DNA from: JAAYPI01 sp036734385
Lineage (GTDB): Bacteria > Bacteroidota > Bacteroidia > Bacteroidales > Paludibacteraceae
Direction: 5' to 3'
Assembly (NCBI GenBank): GCA_036734385.1
Contig: DAIMYQ010000022.1
Location: forward strand, 1-25,555
Length of the DNA stretch: 25,555 nt
In this document: piece after piece, positions 15,343-25,076 of the stretch
Position numbering within the stretch: the stretch's first letter is position 1
How the letters are laid out: each line of letters starts with the position of its first letter
Position numbers and translations under genes: made by a program
The notes under the pieces: model-generated
The model's input: the letters and a program-made list of their open reading frames with translations, nothing else
Database searches by the model: none
What the model was told of the DNA's origin: nothing

Positions 15343-16596
15343 ATGAATAACAAACCGGAACAATCCCTGAATTTGGTAGACACATTCTCGGAGTTTAAAG
15401 ACCTAAAAAACATCGACAAGGCAACAATGATTGGTGTCCTTGAAGATTCTTTTCGCAGTGTAATAGCAAAAATGTTTGGAACAGATGAAAACTTTACGGT
15501 CGTAATAAACCCGGATAAAGGGGATTGCGAAATTTGGAGAGAACGTGAAGTTGTAGCTGACGGAGCATTGGAAGACCCTAATTTACAAGTGGAACTTTCA
15601 AAAGCACGTCTTATCGATAAAGAATGTGAAGTGGGTGAAGATGTAACCGATGCTGTTAATTTTTTGAGTTTTGGTCGCCGTGCCATTTTGAACCTTCGTC
15701 AAACTCTTTCCTCTAAGATATTGGAACTCCAAAAAGAGTCTGTATATGATAAGTATAAGGAAATGGTCGGTCAGGTTGTTTATGGTGAAGTCTATCAAAT
15801 TTGGAAAAAAGAAATGCTGTTGCTTGATGAACAAGGTAATGAAATGTTATTACCAAAGACAGAGCAAATTCCGACCGATTTTTATAGAAAAGGTGATACG
15901 GTAAAGGCAGTTGTTGTCAAAGTTGATAATAAAAACAATAACCTAAAAATTATTGTTTCGCGTACATCTCCTGTTTTTCTTCAACGTTTATTCGAATTGG
16001 AAATTCCTGAAGTTCAAGAAGGAACAATTACCATTAAAAAGATTGCTCGTATTCCGGGTGAAAGAGCTAAGGTTGCAGTAGAATCGTACGATGATCGTAT
16101 TGATCCTGTCGGTTCTTGTGTCGGTGTTAAAGGCTCTCGTATTCATAGTATTGTCCGCGAATTGAGAAATGAAAATATAGATGTCATCAATTATACATCA
16201 AATATCTCTTTGTTTATTTCAAGGTCTTTAAGTCCTGCTAAAGTGCTTTCTATCAGATTAGATGAAACTAATAAAAAAGCTGAGGTTTCTCTTCGTCCCG
16301 AAGAAGTTTCTATGGCAATCGGTAAAGGAGGATTGAATATCAAATTAGCAAGTATGCTTACCGAATACACCATTGAAGTATTCAGAGATGTCGAAGAAGA
16401 AGATGAAGAAGATGTGTTTTTGGATGCGTTTACTGATGAAATCGAACCTTGGGTTATTGATGTATTCAAATCAATTGGTTGTGATACGGCAAAAAGTGTG
16501 CTCGAAATTCCACGTGCGGAATTGATTGATAGAACAGACCTCGAAGAGGAAACCATTGACGATGTTCTTGCTATTTTAGCACAAGAATTTGAATAA
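15343..16596 (+). CDS. nusA: Transcription termination/antitermination factor NusA
   Basis: A 417-residue RNA-polymerase-associated factor controlling pausing, termination and antitermination. Domains in order: N-terminal polymerase-binding domain (about 1-135), S1 domain (about 140-207), KH1 with GVKGSRI (261-267), KH2 with AIGKGGLNIKLA (325-336), then an acidic linker (350-360) and one short helix-hairpin-helix-like C-terminal domain (about 365-417) instead of the two acidic repeats of E. coli NusA. Length fits the phylum. It starts 5 bases after rimP. The 104-base gap to infB (16597-16700) contains no gene, clear promoter or stable hairpin. Confidence 0.98.
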   Translation: MNNKPEQSLNLVDTFSEFKDLKNIDKATMIGVLEDSFRSVIAKMFGTDENFTVVINPDKGDCEIWREREVVADGALEDPNLQVELSKARLIDKECEVGEDVTDAVNFLSFGRRAILNLRQTLSSKILELQKESVYDKYKEMVGQVVYGEVYQIWKKEMLLLDEQGNEMLLPKTEQIPTDFYRKGDTVKAVVVKVDNKNNNLKIIVSRTSPVFLQRLFELEIPEVQEGTITIKKIARIPGERAKVAVESYDDRIDPVGSCVGVKGSRIHSIVRELRNENIDVINYTSNISLFISRSLSPAKVLSIRLDETNKKAEVSLRPEEVSMAIGKGGLNIKLASMLTEYTIEVFRDVEEEDEEDVFLDAFTDEIEPWVIDVFKSIGCDTAKSVLEIPRAELIDRTDLEEETIDDVLAILAQEFE

Positions 16597-16700
16597 TAAA
16601 TTCCTCTTTTGCAGATGCTTTCTCGGAAACAGACGCATTTAATATTGGACAAAGTGCCAAACGAAAACAAATTTAATTAGAAGAAAACCAAAGATTATAT

Positions 16701-19610
16701 ATGTCTATAAAATTAACTAAAGTCGTCAAAGATTTAAATGTGGGATTATCCACTGCTGTTGAGTTCTTACACAAAAAGGGCTTTTCGGACGTGGAAGTAA
16801 ATCCTAATGCTCGTATTTCCGAGGAGCAATATGATTTGCTCAACAAAGAGTTTAACAAGGATAAAAGTCAAAAAATAGAATCTGAAATTTTTGCCCAAAG
16901 AAATAAAGAAAGGACCAAAGGTGAGGCTGTAACATTAGACGGTTTCGAAGCCGTTAAGCCACAACCCGAAGAACTAAAAGTGGAAATTTCCGATTTAGAT
17001 CGTCCTCATTTTAAACCTGTTGGTAAAATTGATTTGGATAGTATAGGCAAAAAACCTGTTGCAAAGCCTGTTGTTGAGGAGCCACAAAAACTTGCTAAAG
17101 AAGAAATTAAAGAGGATCCTAAAAAAGAAGAACATCCTATTGTAGCTAAGAAAGAAGAAGTTCGTGTAGAAGAAAAGGTAGAAAAAGAACCTGAAATTAA
17201 GGACGTTAATCGGCAAGCAGAGGAAAAACAAGAAAATCTTCAGGAAGAATCAAAGCAAGAAATTCAACCGAAAAAAGAAACTGTGAATGAAATAAAAGAA
17301 GAACCAATTGTGTCCGAAGGTGGTTCCGGTGAAGTCGAAATATATAGCATGGGTACAACTTTACATTCAACTATTAACGTTGTCGGTAAAATTGATTTGA
17401 GTGCAATAAATCAACAAACTCGTCCGAAGAAAAAAACAAAAGAAGAAAAGAAAAAAGAACGTCAAGATAAGATTACGGATAAAGAGAATGCAAAAGTTGT
17501 TTTGCAAAAATCGGCAACTCCAGTGCAAACAGATACTCATTTAAGTGAAGAAAAAAAGAAACGTAGTCGTATTCAAAAAGAACGTGTAAATATTTTCGAC
17601 CCTGCAAATCAGCCTAAAAGACCGGTAAAGCCACAACCTGGTGGAAATACAAATACGTCTGGTAATAAGTTCCATTCAAATTTTAAAAAACCGGTAATAA
17701 AGGAGCAAGTCAACGAAGAAGATGTTCAAAAACAAGTAAAAGAAACATTAGCTCGTTTAACTAATAAAACAAAATCAAAAGGATCGAAATATCGTAAAGA
17801 TAAGAGAGAAGCCAACACGCAACGTTTGCAGAGTCAAGCAGATATGGAGCGGTTGGATGGTCAGGTTATTAAAATCACCGAATTTGTGACAGCCAATGAA
17901 TTGGCTACTATGATGGATGTAAGTGTTAATCAAGTTATTGCAACTTGTATGAACATTGGTTTGATGGTTTCTATTAATCAACGTTTGGATGCTGAAACTA
18001 TTAATATTGTGGCTGAGGAATTTGGCTTTAAAACAGAATATGTAAGTGCCGAAGTGGCGGAGGCCATTCAAGAAGTGGAAGATGCCGAAGAAGATTTGTT
18101 ACCTCGTGCTCCTATTGTAACGGTTATGGGACACGTTGATCATGGTAAAACTTCCTTGCTGGATTATGTCCGGAAAGCGAATGTAATTGCCGGTGAAGCC
18201 GGCGGTATAACACAGCATATTGGGGCATATAATGTTACGCTTAGTGATGGTCAAAAAATAACATTTTTGGATACTCCTGGACATGAAGCGTTTACGGCTA
18301 TGCGTGCTCGTGGTGCAAAGGTTACCGATATAGCTATTATTATTGTAGCAGCCGACGACGATGTAATGCCTCAGACTATTGAAGCGATAAATCATGCATC
18401 AGCCGCAAATGTTCCTATTGTTTTTGCTATTAATAAAATAGACAGACCCAATGCAAATCCCGATAAAATTAAAGAAGCTCTTGCCGGTATGAATTATTTG
18501 GTGGAAGAATGGGGTGGAAAATACCAATCCCAAGATATTTCTGCCAAGAAAGGTATTGGCGTGAAAGAACTTCTTGAAAAAGTATTGTTGGAAGCTGAAT
18601 TATTGGATTTGAAAGCTAATCCAAATAGAAAAGCCGCAGGATCTATTATAGAATCTTCTTTGGACAAAGGTAGGGGTTATTTATCTACCGTTTTGGTTAA
18701 TTCAGGAACCCTGAAAATGGGTGATGTCGTGTTAGCCGGAACTAGCCATGGTAGGATTAAAGCAATGTTTAACGAACGTAATCAACGTGTCACTTCCGCA
18801 AAACCTGCTGAACCGGTATTGATACTCGGATTGAATGGTGCACCGCAAGCGGGTGATGAGTTTCATGTACTTGATTCGGAACAAGAAGCTCGTGAAATTG
18901 CCGGTAAACGTGAACAATTACAACGCGAACAAAGCTTACGTACAAAGAAACACCTTACTCTTGATGAGCTGGGACGTCGTATCGCTCTAGGAAACTTCCA
19001 AGAATTAAATGTTATTGTGAAAGGTGATGTTGACGGTTCGATTGAAGCTTTGTCCGACTCGTTGATAAAACTCTCGACTCCCGAAATTCAGGTCAATGTT
19101 ATTCATAAAGCCGTAGGAGCAATTTCGGAATCCGATGTAATGTTAGCAGCTGCATCTAATGCCATTATGGTAGGATTTCAAGTGCGTCCGTCCTTACCGG
19201 CACGTCGTTTAGCCGAAAAAGAAGGAATTGATATTCGCTTGTACTCTATTATATACGATGCTATTGAGGAAATAAAATCGGCAATGGAAGGTATGCTTTC
19301 TCCTGAGATAAAAGAAGAAGTTACTGCTACATTGGAAATTATGGAAGTCTTCAAGATTACTAAAGTCGGAACAGTTGCCGGTTGTTTGGTACGTGAAGGT
19401 AAAATTAAACGATCAAACAAAATACGTCTTATCCGTGATGGTATTGTCATATATTCAGGTGAACTCGGCTCACTGAAACGTATGAAAGATGATGTGAAAG
19501 AAGTTTCTTCCGGTTATGAATGCGGATTAAATATTGGAAATTATAATGATATTCGAGTTGGTGATATCATCGAATCTTTTGAAGAAGTAGAGGTAAAGAA
19601 AACATTATAA
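16701..19610 (+). CDS. infB: Translation initiation factor IF-2
   Basis: A 969-residue GTPase that places initiator tRNA on the 30S subunit. Residues 4-28 are an IF2_N helical module. Residues 60-380 are a low-complexity linker rich in Lys, Glu and Pro, which contains the motif VGKIDL twice (107-112 and 228-233). A second IF2_N-like module spans about 383-440. The G domain has GHVDHGKT (477-484), DTPGH (524-528) and NKID (578-581), followed by the usual beta-barrel and C-terminal tRNA-binding domains. The long linker explains why it exceeds E. coli IF-2. It is followed after 56 bases by cvpA with no terminator. Start is the ATG at 16701. Confidence 0.98.
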   Translation: MSIKLTKVVKDLNVGLSTAVEFLHKKGFSDVEVNPNARISEEQYDLLNKEFNKDKSQKIESEIFAQRNKERTKGEAVTLDGFEAVKPQPEELKVEISDLDRPHFKPVGKIDLDSIGKKPVAKPVVEEPQKLAKEEIKEDPKKEEHPIVAKKEEVRVEEKVEKEPEIKDVNRQAEEKQENLQEESKQEIQPKKETVNEIKEEPIVSEGGSGEVEIYSMGTTLHSTINVVGKIDLSAINQQTRPKKKTKEEKKKERQDKITDKENAKVVLQKSATPVQTDTHLSEEKKKRSRIQKERVNIFDPANQPKRPVKPQPGGNTNTSGNKFHSNFKKPVIKEQVNEEDVQKQVKETLARLTNKTKSKGSKYRKDKREANTQRLQSQADMERLDGQVIKITEFVTANELATMMDVSVNQVIATCMNIGLMVSINQRLDAETINIVAEEFGFKTEYVSAEVAEAIQEVEDAEEDLLPRAPIVTVMGHVDHGKTSLLDYVRKANVIAGEAGGITQHIGAYNVTLSDGQKITFLDTPGHEAFTAMRARGAKVTDIAIIIVAADDDVMPQTIEAINHASAANVPIVFAINKIDRPNANPDKIKEALAGMNYLVEEWGGKYQSQDISAKKGIGVKELLEKVLLEAELLDLKANPNRKAAGSIIESSLDKGRGYLSTVLVNSGTLKMGDVVLAGTSHGRIKAMFNERNQRVTSAKPAEPVLILGLNGAPQAGDEFHVLDSEQEAREIAGKREQLQREQSLRTKKHLTLDELGRRIALGNFQELNVIVKGDVDGSIEALSDSLIKLSTPEIQVNVIHKAVGAISESDVMLAAASNAIMVGFQVRPSLPARRLAEKEGIDIRLYSIIYDAIEEIKSAMEGMLSPEIKEEVTATLEIMEVFKITKVGTVAGCLVREGKIKRSNKIRLIRDGIVIYSGELGSLKRMKDDVKEVSSGYECGLNIGNYNDIRVGDIIESFEEVEVKKTL

Positions 19611-19666
19611 TTAATACGTAGGATTGTCTGCATTTTGTTTCTGTGGCGTAATATCTTGTTCATAAG

Positions 19667-20233
19667 ATGGTTATGTTGCGAATCAAAGCGTGGGCAATTT
19701 TTTTTAACAAAAATGTGGAAATAGGAAATTATATAGATGCTTTTCTCATAATACCTCTCGCTTGGGGATTTATTCGAGGGTTGTTTAAGGGGCTAATTAT
19801 GGCATTGGGTTCTTTTTTCGGGCTCGTCATTGGAGTCCTTTTGGCTCAGTTGTATGCTCCTGATTTTGCTGCTACTTTAATCAAATGGTTTGAGTTTTCA
19901 TCCAAAGTTTCTTACGTTATTTCCTATTTCATTGTATTTGTAGTAGTATCATTATTCTTTGTTATTTTATCAAAGTTATTGGAAAAGGTTGTAAAATTGA
20001 TATCTTTGGGCTGGGTAAACAAATTGTTTGGCTCAATATTCGGACTTTTAAAATATGCTTTGATATTGAGTGTTTTGATTAACTTAGGTGAAAAATTAGA
20101 TGGGAAAATTAATATAATTTCTGACCAAAAAAAAGAAGAGTCCATGTTGTATTATCCATTACAAAAGATGATCCCAACACTATTACCTTTTGTTGAGTGC
20201 CATCAAGAAACAAGTAGTACAAATGAAAGATAA
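19667..20233 (+). CDS. cvpA: CvpA-family inner membrane protein
   Basis: A 188-residue protein with four predicted membrane segments (about 20-42, 46-66, 82-104 and 122-142) and the CvpA opening NYIDAFLIIPLAWGFIRG followed by FKGLI. E. coli CvpA is needed for colicin V production and tolerance of envelope stress; the molecular role is unsettled. The family's N terminus usually begins right at the NYID block, so the first 16 residues here, poor in conservation, may be an artefact: the ATGs at 19667 and 19673 and the GTG at 19715 are all possible starts. The 3' end overlaps the sufB start by 11 bases, suggesting coupled translation. Confidence 0.88.
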   Translation: MVMLRIKAWAIFFNKNVEIGNYIDAFLIIPLAWGFIRGLFKGLIMALGSFFGLVIGVLLAQLYAPDFAATLIKWFEFSSKVSYVISYFIVFVVVSLFFVILSKLLEKVVKLISLGWVNKLFGSIFGLLKYALILSVLINLGEKLDGKINIISDQKKEESMLYYPLQKMIPTLLPFVECHQETSSTNER

Positions 20234-21665
20234 AAATATAATAGACGATATAACAACAGATGATTATAAATACGGTTTTACCACAAATGTACAAACCGAT
20301 GTTATTCCTGTTGGATTAAATGAGGACGTCGTTCGTTTAATTTCTTCAAAAAAGAAGGAACCTCAATGGTTGTTAGACTTTAGATTAAATGCCTATCGGC
20401 ATTGGTTGACTATGAAAATGCCTACTTGGGCAAAGTTGAATATACCTCAAATAGATTATCAAAAGATAGCCTATTTTGCCAATCCAATGGTCAAAAAACC
20501 AAAAAATATTGATGAAATAGACCCCGAATTAGTGAAAACATTTAATAAATTGGGAATTCCTCTTGAGGAACAAAAACATTTATTGGGTGGAGTCGCCGTA
20601 GATGCTGTTATGGACAGCGTTTCTGTAAAAACTACTTATAAAGAAAGTTTGGCCGATTTAGGTATCATATTTTGTTCTATAAGTGAAGCTGTTGCTAATT
20701 ATCCCGATTTAGTAAAAAAGTATTTAGGATCAGTAGTCCCATATACCGACAATTTTTTCGCTGCACTAAATTGTGCTGTTTTTAGTGATGGATCTTTTGT
20801 ATATATTCCTAAAGGAGTACGTTGTCCAATGGAGCTTTCTACTTATTTTCGTATCAATGCAGCTAATACTGGACAGTTTGAAAGAACGCTTATTATAGCA
20901 GAAGATGATACGTATGTGTCTTATTTAGAAGGATGTACTGCCCCAATGAGAGATGAAAACCAGCTACATGCAGCTATTGTTGAAATAATAATACATGACA
21001 GAGCAGAAGTAAAATATTCTACAGTTCAAAATTGGTATCCCGGTGATAAAAATGGTGTCGGGGGCATTTATAATTTTGTTACCAAACGAGCTCTTTGTAA
21101 GGGAAATGGCTCTAAGGTATTTTGGACTCAAGTGGAAACAGGTTCTGCTATTACGTGGAAATATCCGAGTTGTATTTTAAAAGGTGATAATTCTGTTGGA
21201 GAATTTTATTCTGTTGCACTGACTAATAATTATCAACAAGCCGATACAGGAACTAAAATGATCCATTTGGGTAAAAATACCAAAAGTCGTATCGTGTCCA
21301 AAGGAATTTCAGCAGGTAAAAGCCAAAATTCGTATCGAGGGTTGGTGAAAATCGTTAAAAATGCAGATAATGCAAGAAATTTTTCTCAATGCGATAGTTT
21401 ATTGCTCGGAAATGAGTGTGGGGCACATACTTTTCCATACATAGAAGCAAACAATGAAACTGCTATTTTGGAACACGAAGCCACAACTTCCAAAATTAGT
21501 GAAGACCAAATATTTTACTGCAATCAGCGTGGCATTTCCCCCGAAGACGCAGTTGGGTTAATTGTTAATGGTTTTGCAAAAGAAGTACTCAATAAATTAC
21601 CAATGGAATTTGCCGTAGAAGCACAAAAATTACTGCAAATTTCATTAGAAGGAAGTATTGGATAA
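20223..21665 (+). CDS. sufB: Fe-S cluster assembly scaffold protein SufB
   Basis: A 480-residue SufB, the part of the SufBC2D complex on which the cluster is built. The core is the right-handed beta-helix seen as repeated short strands, with the conserved CDSLLLG block (Cys390, equivalent to the sulfur-accepting and cluster-site cysteine of E. coli SufB) and LEHEATTSKI with His418, a cluster-ligand position. The C-terminal helical SufC-binding domain follows (ISEDQIFYCNQRGIS). The ATG at 20223 is chosen since the family starts shortly before this and the upstream TTG at 20190 lies inside cvpA. sufC follows after 26 bases. Confidence 0.98.
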   Translation: MKDKNIIDDITTDDYKYGFTTNVQTDVIPVGLNEDVVRLISSKKKEPQWLLDFRLNAYRHWLTMKMPTWAKLNIPQIDYQKIAYFANPMVKKPKNIDEIDPELVKTFNKLGIPLEEQKHLLGGVAVDAVMDSVSVKTTYKESLADLGIIFCSISEAVANYPDLVKKYLGSVVPYTDNFFAALNCAVFSDGSFVYIPKGVRCPMELSTYFRINAANTGQFERTLIIAEDDTYVSYLEGCTAPMRDENQLHAAIVEIIIHDRAEVKYSTVQNWYPGDKNGVGGIYNFVTKRALCKGNGSKVFWTQVETGSAITWKYPSCILKGDNSVGEFYSVALTNNYQQADTGTKMIHLGKNTKSRIVSKGISAGKSQNSYRGLVKIVKNADNARNFSQCDSLLLGNECGAHTFPYIEANNETAILEHEATTSKISEDQIFYCNQRGISPEDAVGLIVNGFAKEVLNKLPMEFAVEAQKLLQISLEGSIG

Positions 21666-21691
21666 TTTGTTAAAAAATAAAAATCAGATTG

Positions 21692-22459
21692 ATGGATAAA
21701 AAAGATATGTTGATAATAAGAGATTTACATGCCAATATAAATGGTAAAGAAATACTAAGAGGTATCAATTTAACGGTTAATGCTGGAGAAATTCATGCTA
21801 TTATGGGGCCTAATGGTTCCGGTAAAAGCACTCTTGCTTCCGTTTTAGTTGGAAATCCTGCTTTCGAAGTTACTCAAGGAGAAGTCCTTTTTTATGGCAA
21901 AAACTTACTGGAATTATCACCCGAAGATCGTTCTCGTGCAGGTTTGTTCCTTAGTTTTCAATATCCTGTCGAAATACCTGGTGTTAGCATGGTCAATTTT
22001 ATGCGTGCTGCTGTCAATGAGCACCGTAAATATAACAATCAAGAGCCCCTTTCTGCCAGTGAATTTTTGAAAATGATGCGTGAAAAAAAAGAAATTGTTG
22101 AACTTGATAGCAAGTTGGCTAATCGTTCCGTAAACGAAGGTTTTTCTGGTGGAGAAAAAAAACGGAATGAAATCTTCCAAATGGCAATGCTCAATCCGAA
22201 ATTATCAATCCTTGATGAAACCGATTCCGGATTGGATATTGATGCCCTTCGTATTGTCGCCAATGGTGTTAATAAGTTGAAAAATGATGATAATGCTTCT
22301 ATTGTTATTACTCATTATCAACGGTTACTCGATTACATTGTGCCTGATTTTGTACACATTTTGTATAAAGGTCGTATTGTGAAAACTGCTGGAAAAGAAT
22401 TAGCATTAGTTCTTGAGGAAAAAGGGTACGATTGGATAAAACAAGAAATAGAAGAATAG
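21692..22459 (+). CDS. sufC: Fe-S cluster assembly ATPase SufC
   Basis: A 255-residue ABC-type ATPase of the SufBC2D scaffold. Walker A GPNGSGKST (39-47), the Q-loop in FLSFQYPVEIPGV (86-98) with the SufC-specific tail, signature SGGEKKR (152-158) and Walker B ILDETDSGLD (173-182) are complete. ATP binding drives the shape change that opens the scaffold for cluster assembly. The ATG at 21692 is preferred over the adjacent TTG at 21689. sufD begins 2 bases after the stop, so translation of the two is tightly linked. Confidence 0.98.
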   Translation: MDKKDMLIIRDLHANINGKEILRGINLTVNAGEIHAIMGPNGSGKSTLASVLVGNPAFEVTQGEVLFYGKNLLELSPEDRSRAGLFLSFQYPVEIPGVSMVNFMRAAVNEHRKYNNQEPLSASEFLKMMREKKEIVELDSKLANRSVNEGFSGGEKKRNEIFQMAMLNPKLSILDETDSGLDIDALRIVANGVNKLKNDDNASIVITHYQRLLDYIVPDFVHILYKGRIVKTAGKELALVLEEKGYDWIKQEIEE

Positions 22460-22461
22460 AA

Positions 22462-23799
22462 ATGGCTAAGGAACAGTACGTATCATTATACAAACAATAC
22501 TCCAAAACAATAAAAAAACATTGTTCGGAATTGTTAAATAAGTTTAGAGATGAAGCCTTCGAAAGTCTTTGCAATTCAGATTTTTATGTTCACTCTGAAG
22601 AAAAAAATGCAATTAATTTACAACCTGCTTATGATTCAGATTTTGGATTAAATTTCAATAGAGTGGATATAAATGCGGATCCTTACAAAATATTCAGGTG
22701 TGATGTTCCGAATATTAATTCTTATCTATGTTTTGTGGTAAATGATAAATATTATCAAAATACTGATCAAAAGGTTAAATTGCCCAATGGCGTTGTCGTT
22801 AGCAGTTTAAATACTATTTCCGAAACCAATCCTGACCTCGTTATCCCATATTTGTTTAAAAATATGGATTGGAAAAACAATCCGACACAGGCTTTCAATG
22901 TGACCTTTGCACAAGATGGACTTTTTATTTACGTGCCTAAGAATACGGAAATGGAAATGCCTATTCAAGTTGTCAATTTTATGTACGGTAATTCTGATAT
23001 CATGGCTGTGAGTCATAATGTAATAGTCCTTGAAGAAGGTGCAAAACTTAAATTGTTAGTTTGCGATCATACTTCAAATGATTCTCAATATCTTGCAAAC
23101 AGAGTAACGGAAATTTTTGTTGGCAAAAATGCTTCTTACGAGCATTATAAAGTTGAAAATACCCACAACAAAATGACAAATATATCCAATGTCCTTGTCA
23201 ATCAAGGTGATAATAGTAAATTGCTTGCAAACTTGATAACTCTTCATAACGGTTATACTCAAAATAATGTGAAAATAGATGTTAATGGAGAAAATTCTGA
23301 AACGGTTATTTGCGGTCTTGCTATTGGAGATAAACAACAAACAATAAATAATTATACTCTAATTGACCATGCACGACCAAAATCAAATAGTCAGCAAATG
23401 TTTAAGTACATTCTTGATGATGAGTCAAAGGGTACTTTTACAGGTAAAATACTGGTACAAAAACAATCTCAAAAAACAGTAGCTTTCCAAACATGTCGTA
23501 CCATATTGCTTTCCAAAGATGCACACATAAAAGCCAAACCTCAATTGGAGATTTATGCAGATGATGTGAAATGTAGTCACGGAAACACGATTGGTCAACT
23601 TGACGATACAGCAATGTTCTATTTGAGGTCAAGAGGCATTTCCGAAAAAGAAGCCAAATTATTGCTGATGTATGCTTTCGTGCATGATGTCCTTGAAAAT
23701 ATTACAGTAGAAGCATTAAAAGATAGAGTGAAGATGTTGGTGGAAAAACGTCTGAGAGGAGATCTATCAAAATGCTCGGGTTGTATTATCTGTAAGTAA
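22462..23799 (+). CDS. sufD: Fe-S cluster assembly scaffold protein SufD
   Basis: A 445-residue SufD, the partner of SufB. The conserved block CSHGNTIGQLDD (from Cys371) carries His373, matching the SufD cluster-site histidine, and the C-terminal helical SufC-contact domain follows (FYLRSRGISEKEAKLLLMYAF). The protein ends in a cysteine-rich tail with CSGCIIC (438-444), i.e. CxxCxxC, which E. coli SufD lacks. The ATG at 22462, 2 bases after sufC, is used; the upstream ATG-less extension would overlap sufC. A 43-base gap follows before sufS with no promoter seen. Confidence 0.97.
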   Translation: MAKEQYVSLYKQYSKTIKKHCSELLNKFRDEAFESLCNSDFYVHSEEKNAINLQPAYDSDFGLNFNRVDINADPYKIFRCDVPNINSYLCFVVNDKYYQNTDQKVKLPNGVVVSSLNTISETNPDLVIPYLFKNMDWKNNPTQAFNVTFAQDGLFIYVPKNTEMEMPIQVVNFMYGNSDIMAVSHNVIVLEEGAKLKLLVCDHTSNDSQYLANRVTEIFVGKNASYEHYKVENTHNKMTNISNVLVNQGDNSKLLANLITLHNGYTQNNVKIDVNGENSETVICGLAIGDKQQTINNYTLIDHARPKSNSQQMFKYILDDESKGTFTGKILVQKQSQKTVAFQTCRTILLSKDAHIKAKPQLEIYADDVKCSHGNTIGQLDDTAMFYLRSRGISEKEAKLLLMYAFVHDVLENITVEALKDRVKMLVEKRLRGDLSKCSGCIICK

Positions 23800-23842
23800 A
23801 TAGCAGTTCTAAAAAATATACCTGATAAATAAAAGCCAAATT

Positions 23843-25066
23843 ATGGGAGCTATGTTTGATGTCCAAAAAATTCGACAAGATTTTCCTATCTTGTCACATA
23901 AAATATACAACAAAGATCTTGTCTATTTTGATAATGCGGCAACGACTCAAAAGCCAAATTGTGTTATAGATAAGATTAGGGAAGGCTATACCGATAATAA
24001 TGCCAATATACATCGTGGCGTTCACTTTTTGAGTCAAAAAGCCACAGAGGAACATGAAAATGCCCGTGTTGAGGTTCAAAATTTCATTCATGCAAAATCA
24101 AGTAATGAAATAATTTTTACGCGAGGAACAACTGAATCTATCAACTTAGTAGCATTTTCTTTTGGTGAAACTTTTTGCAAGTCAGGTGATGAAATAATTA
24201 TTTCCGAAATGGAACATCATGCTAATATCGTTCCATGGCAGATGTTACGCGACAGAAAGGGTATTATTTTAAAAGTTATCCCTTTTCTTGATAATGGGGA
24301 GCTGGATGTAGAAAAACTTCCTGAATTAATTACAACAAAAACTAAATTAATATCCTTGACTCACGTTTCCAACGTATTGGGAACGATCAACCCGGTGAAG
24401 AAAATAGTTGAAATAGCTCACCAAAATGATATTCCTGTTTTGGTAGATGGAGCCCAATCGGTTCCACATATTGGCATAGATATACAAAATTTAGATGCTG
24501 ATTTTTATGCTTTTTCGGCTCATAAAATTTATGGACCGACTGGTATAGGTGTTCTTTATGGAAAGGAATATTGGTTAGAAAAAATGATACCATATCAAGG
24601 TGGTGGAGAAATGATTTCTCAAGTTACTTTTGAGAAAACAACATATAACCAACTGCCATTCAAATTTGAAGCCGGCACGCCCGATTTCATAGGATCTACT
24701 GCTTTTGCAGAAGCTCTTCGATACGTAAATGCCATAGGAATAGAAAACATAACAGCCTATGAACACGAATTGTTAGAATATGCTACGGTTGCACTTAATC
24801 AAATAGAGGGGATGCATATATATGGACAATCACCTGAAAAAAGTGGAGCCTTGTCTTTCTTGGTTTCCAATATTCACCATTATGATATGGGAGTTCTTCT
24901 CGATAAGTTGGGAATAGCTGTTCGTACTGGACACCATTGTGCTCAACCTATCATGAACCATTATCGAATAGGAGGAACAGTGCGAGCTTCATTTGCTTTT
25001 TATAACACAAAAGAAGAAATAGACCGTCTAGTGAATGGAATTAAAAGAATTGTAACCATGTTTTAA
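23843..25066 (+). CDS. sufS: Cysteine desulfurase SufS
   Basis: A 407-residue PLP enzyme (class V aminotransferase fold, group II desulfurase) taking sulfur from cysteine for cluster assembly. Visible residues: Asn31 in the DNAATT cofactor loop, His125 stacking on PLP in EMEHHANI, Asp202 in VDGAQS, the Schiff-base Lys228 in FSAHKIYGPTGIG (224-236), catalytic Cys366 in RTGHHCAQP and Arg381 for substrate carboxylate. Two ATGs, 23843 and 23852, fit; relatives begin near the second, so the true start may be three codons later. sufE follows after 10 bases. Confidence 0.97.
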   Translation: MGAMFDVQKIRQDFPILSHKIYNKDLVYFDNAATTQKPNCVIDKIREGYTDNNANIHRGVHFLSQKATEEHENARVEVQNFIHAKSSNEIIFTRGTTESINLVAFSFGETFCKSGDEIIISEMEHHANIVPWQMLRDRKGIILKVIPFLDNGELDVEKLPELITTKTKLISLTHVSNVLGTINPVKKIVEIAHQNDIPVLVDGAQSVPHIGIDIQNLDADFYAFSAHKIYGPTGIGVLYGKEYWLEKMIPYQGGGEMISQVTFEKTTYNQLPFKFEAGTPDFIGSTAFAEALRYVNAIGIENITAYEHELLEYATVALNQIEGMHIYGQSPEKSGALSFLVSNIHHYDMGVLLDKLGIAVRTGHHCAQPIMNHYRIGGTVRASFAFYNTKEEIDRLVNGIKRIVTMF

Positions 25067-25076
25067 TCTTGTATAT

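Noticed and set aside
16597..16700. Weak hairpin between nusA and infB.
   Set aside because: The best stem is only about 4 base pairs with a tiny loop, too weak for a terminator or attenuator.
16995..17231. Minus-strand open frame opposite the IF-2 linker.
   Set aside because: A product of the Lys/Glu codon bias of infB, composed mostly of Phe and Leu with no recognisable domain.
19634..19658. Possible promoter before cvpA (TTTG then TATCTTG).
   Set aside because: The -7 element lacks one T and the spacing is only about 14 bases.
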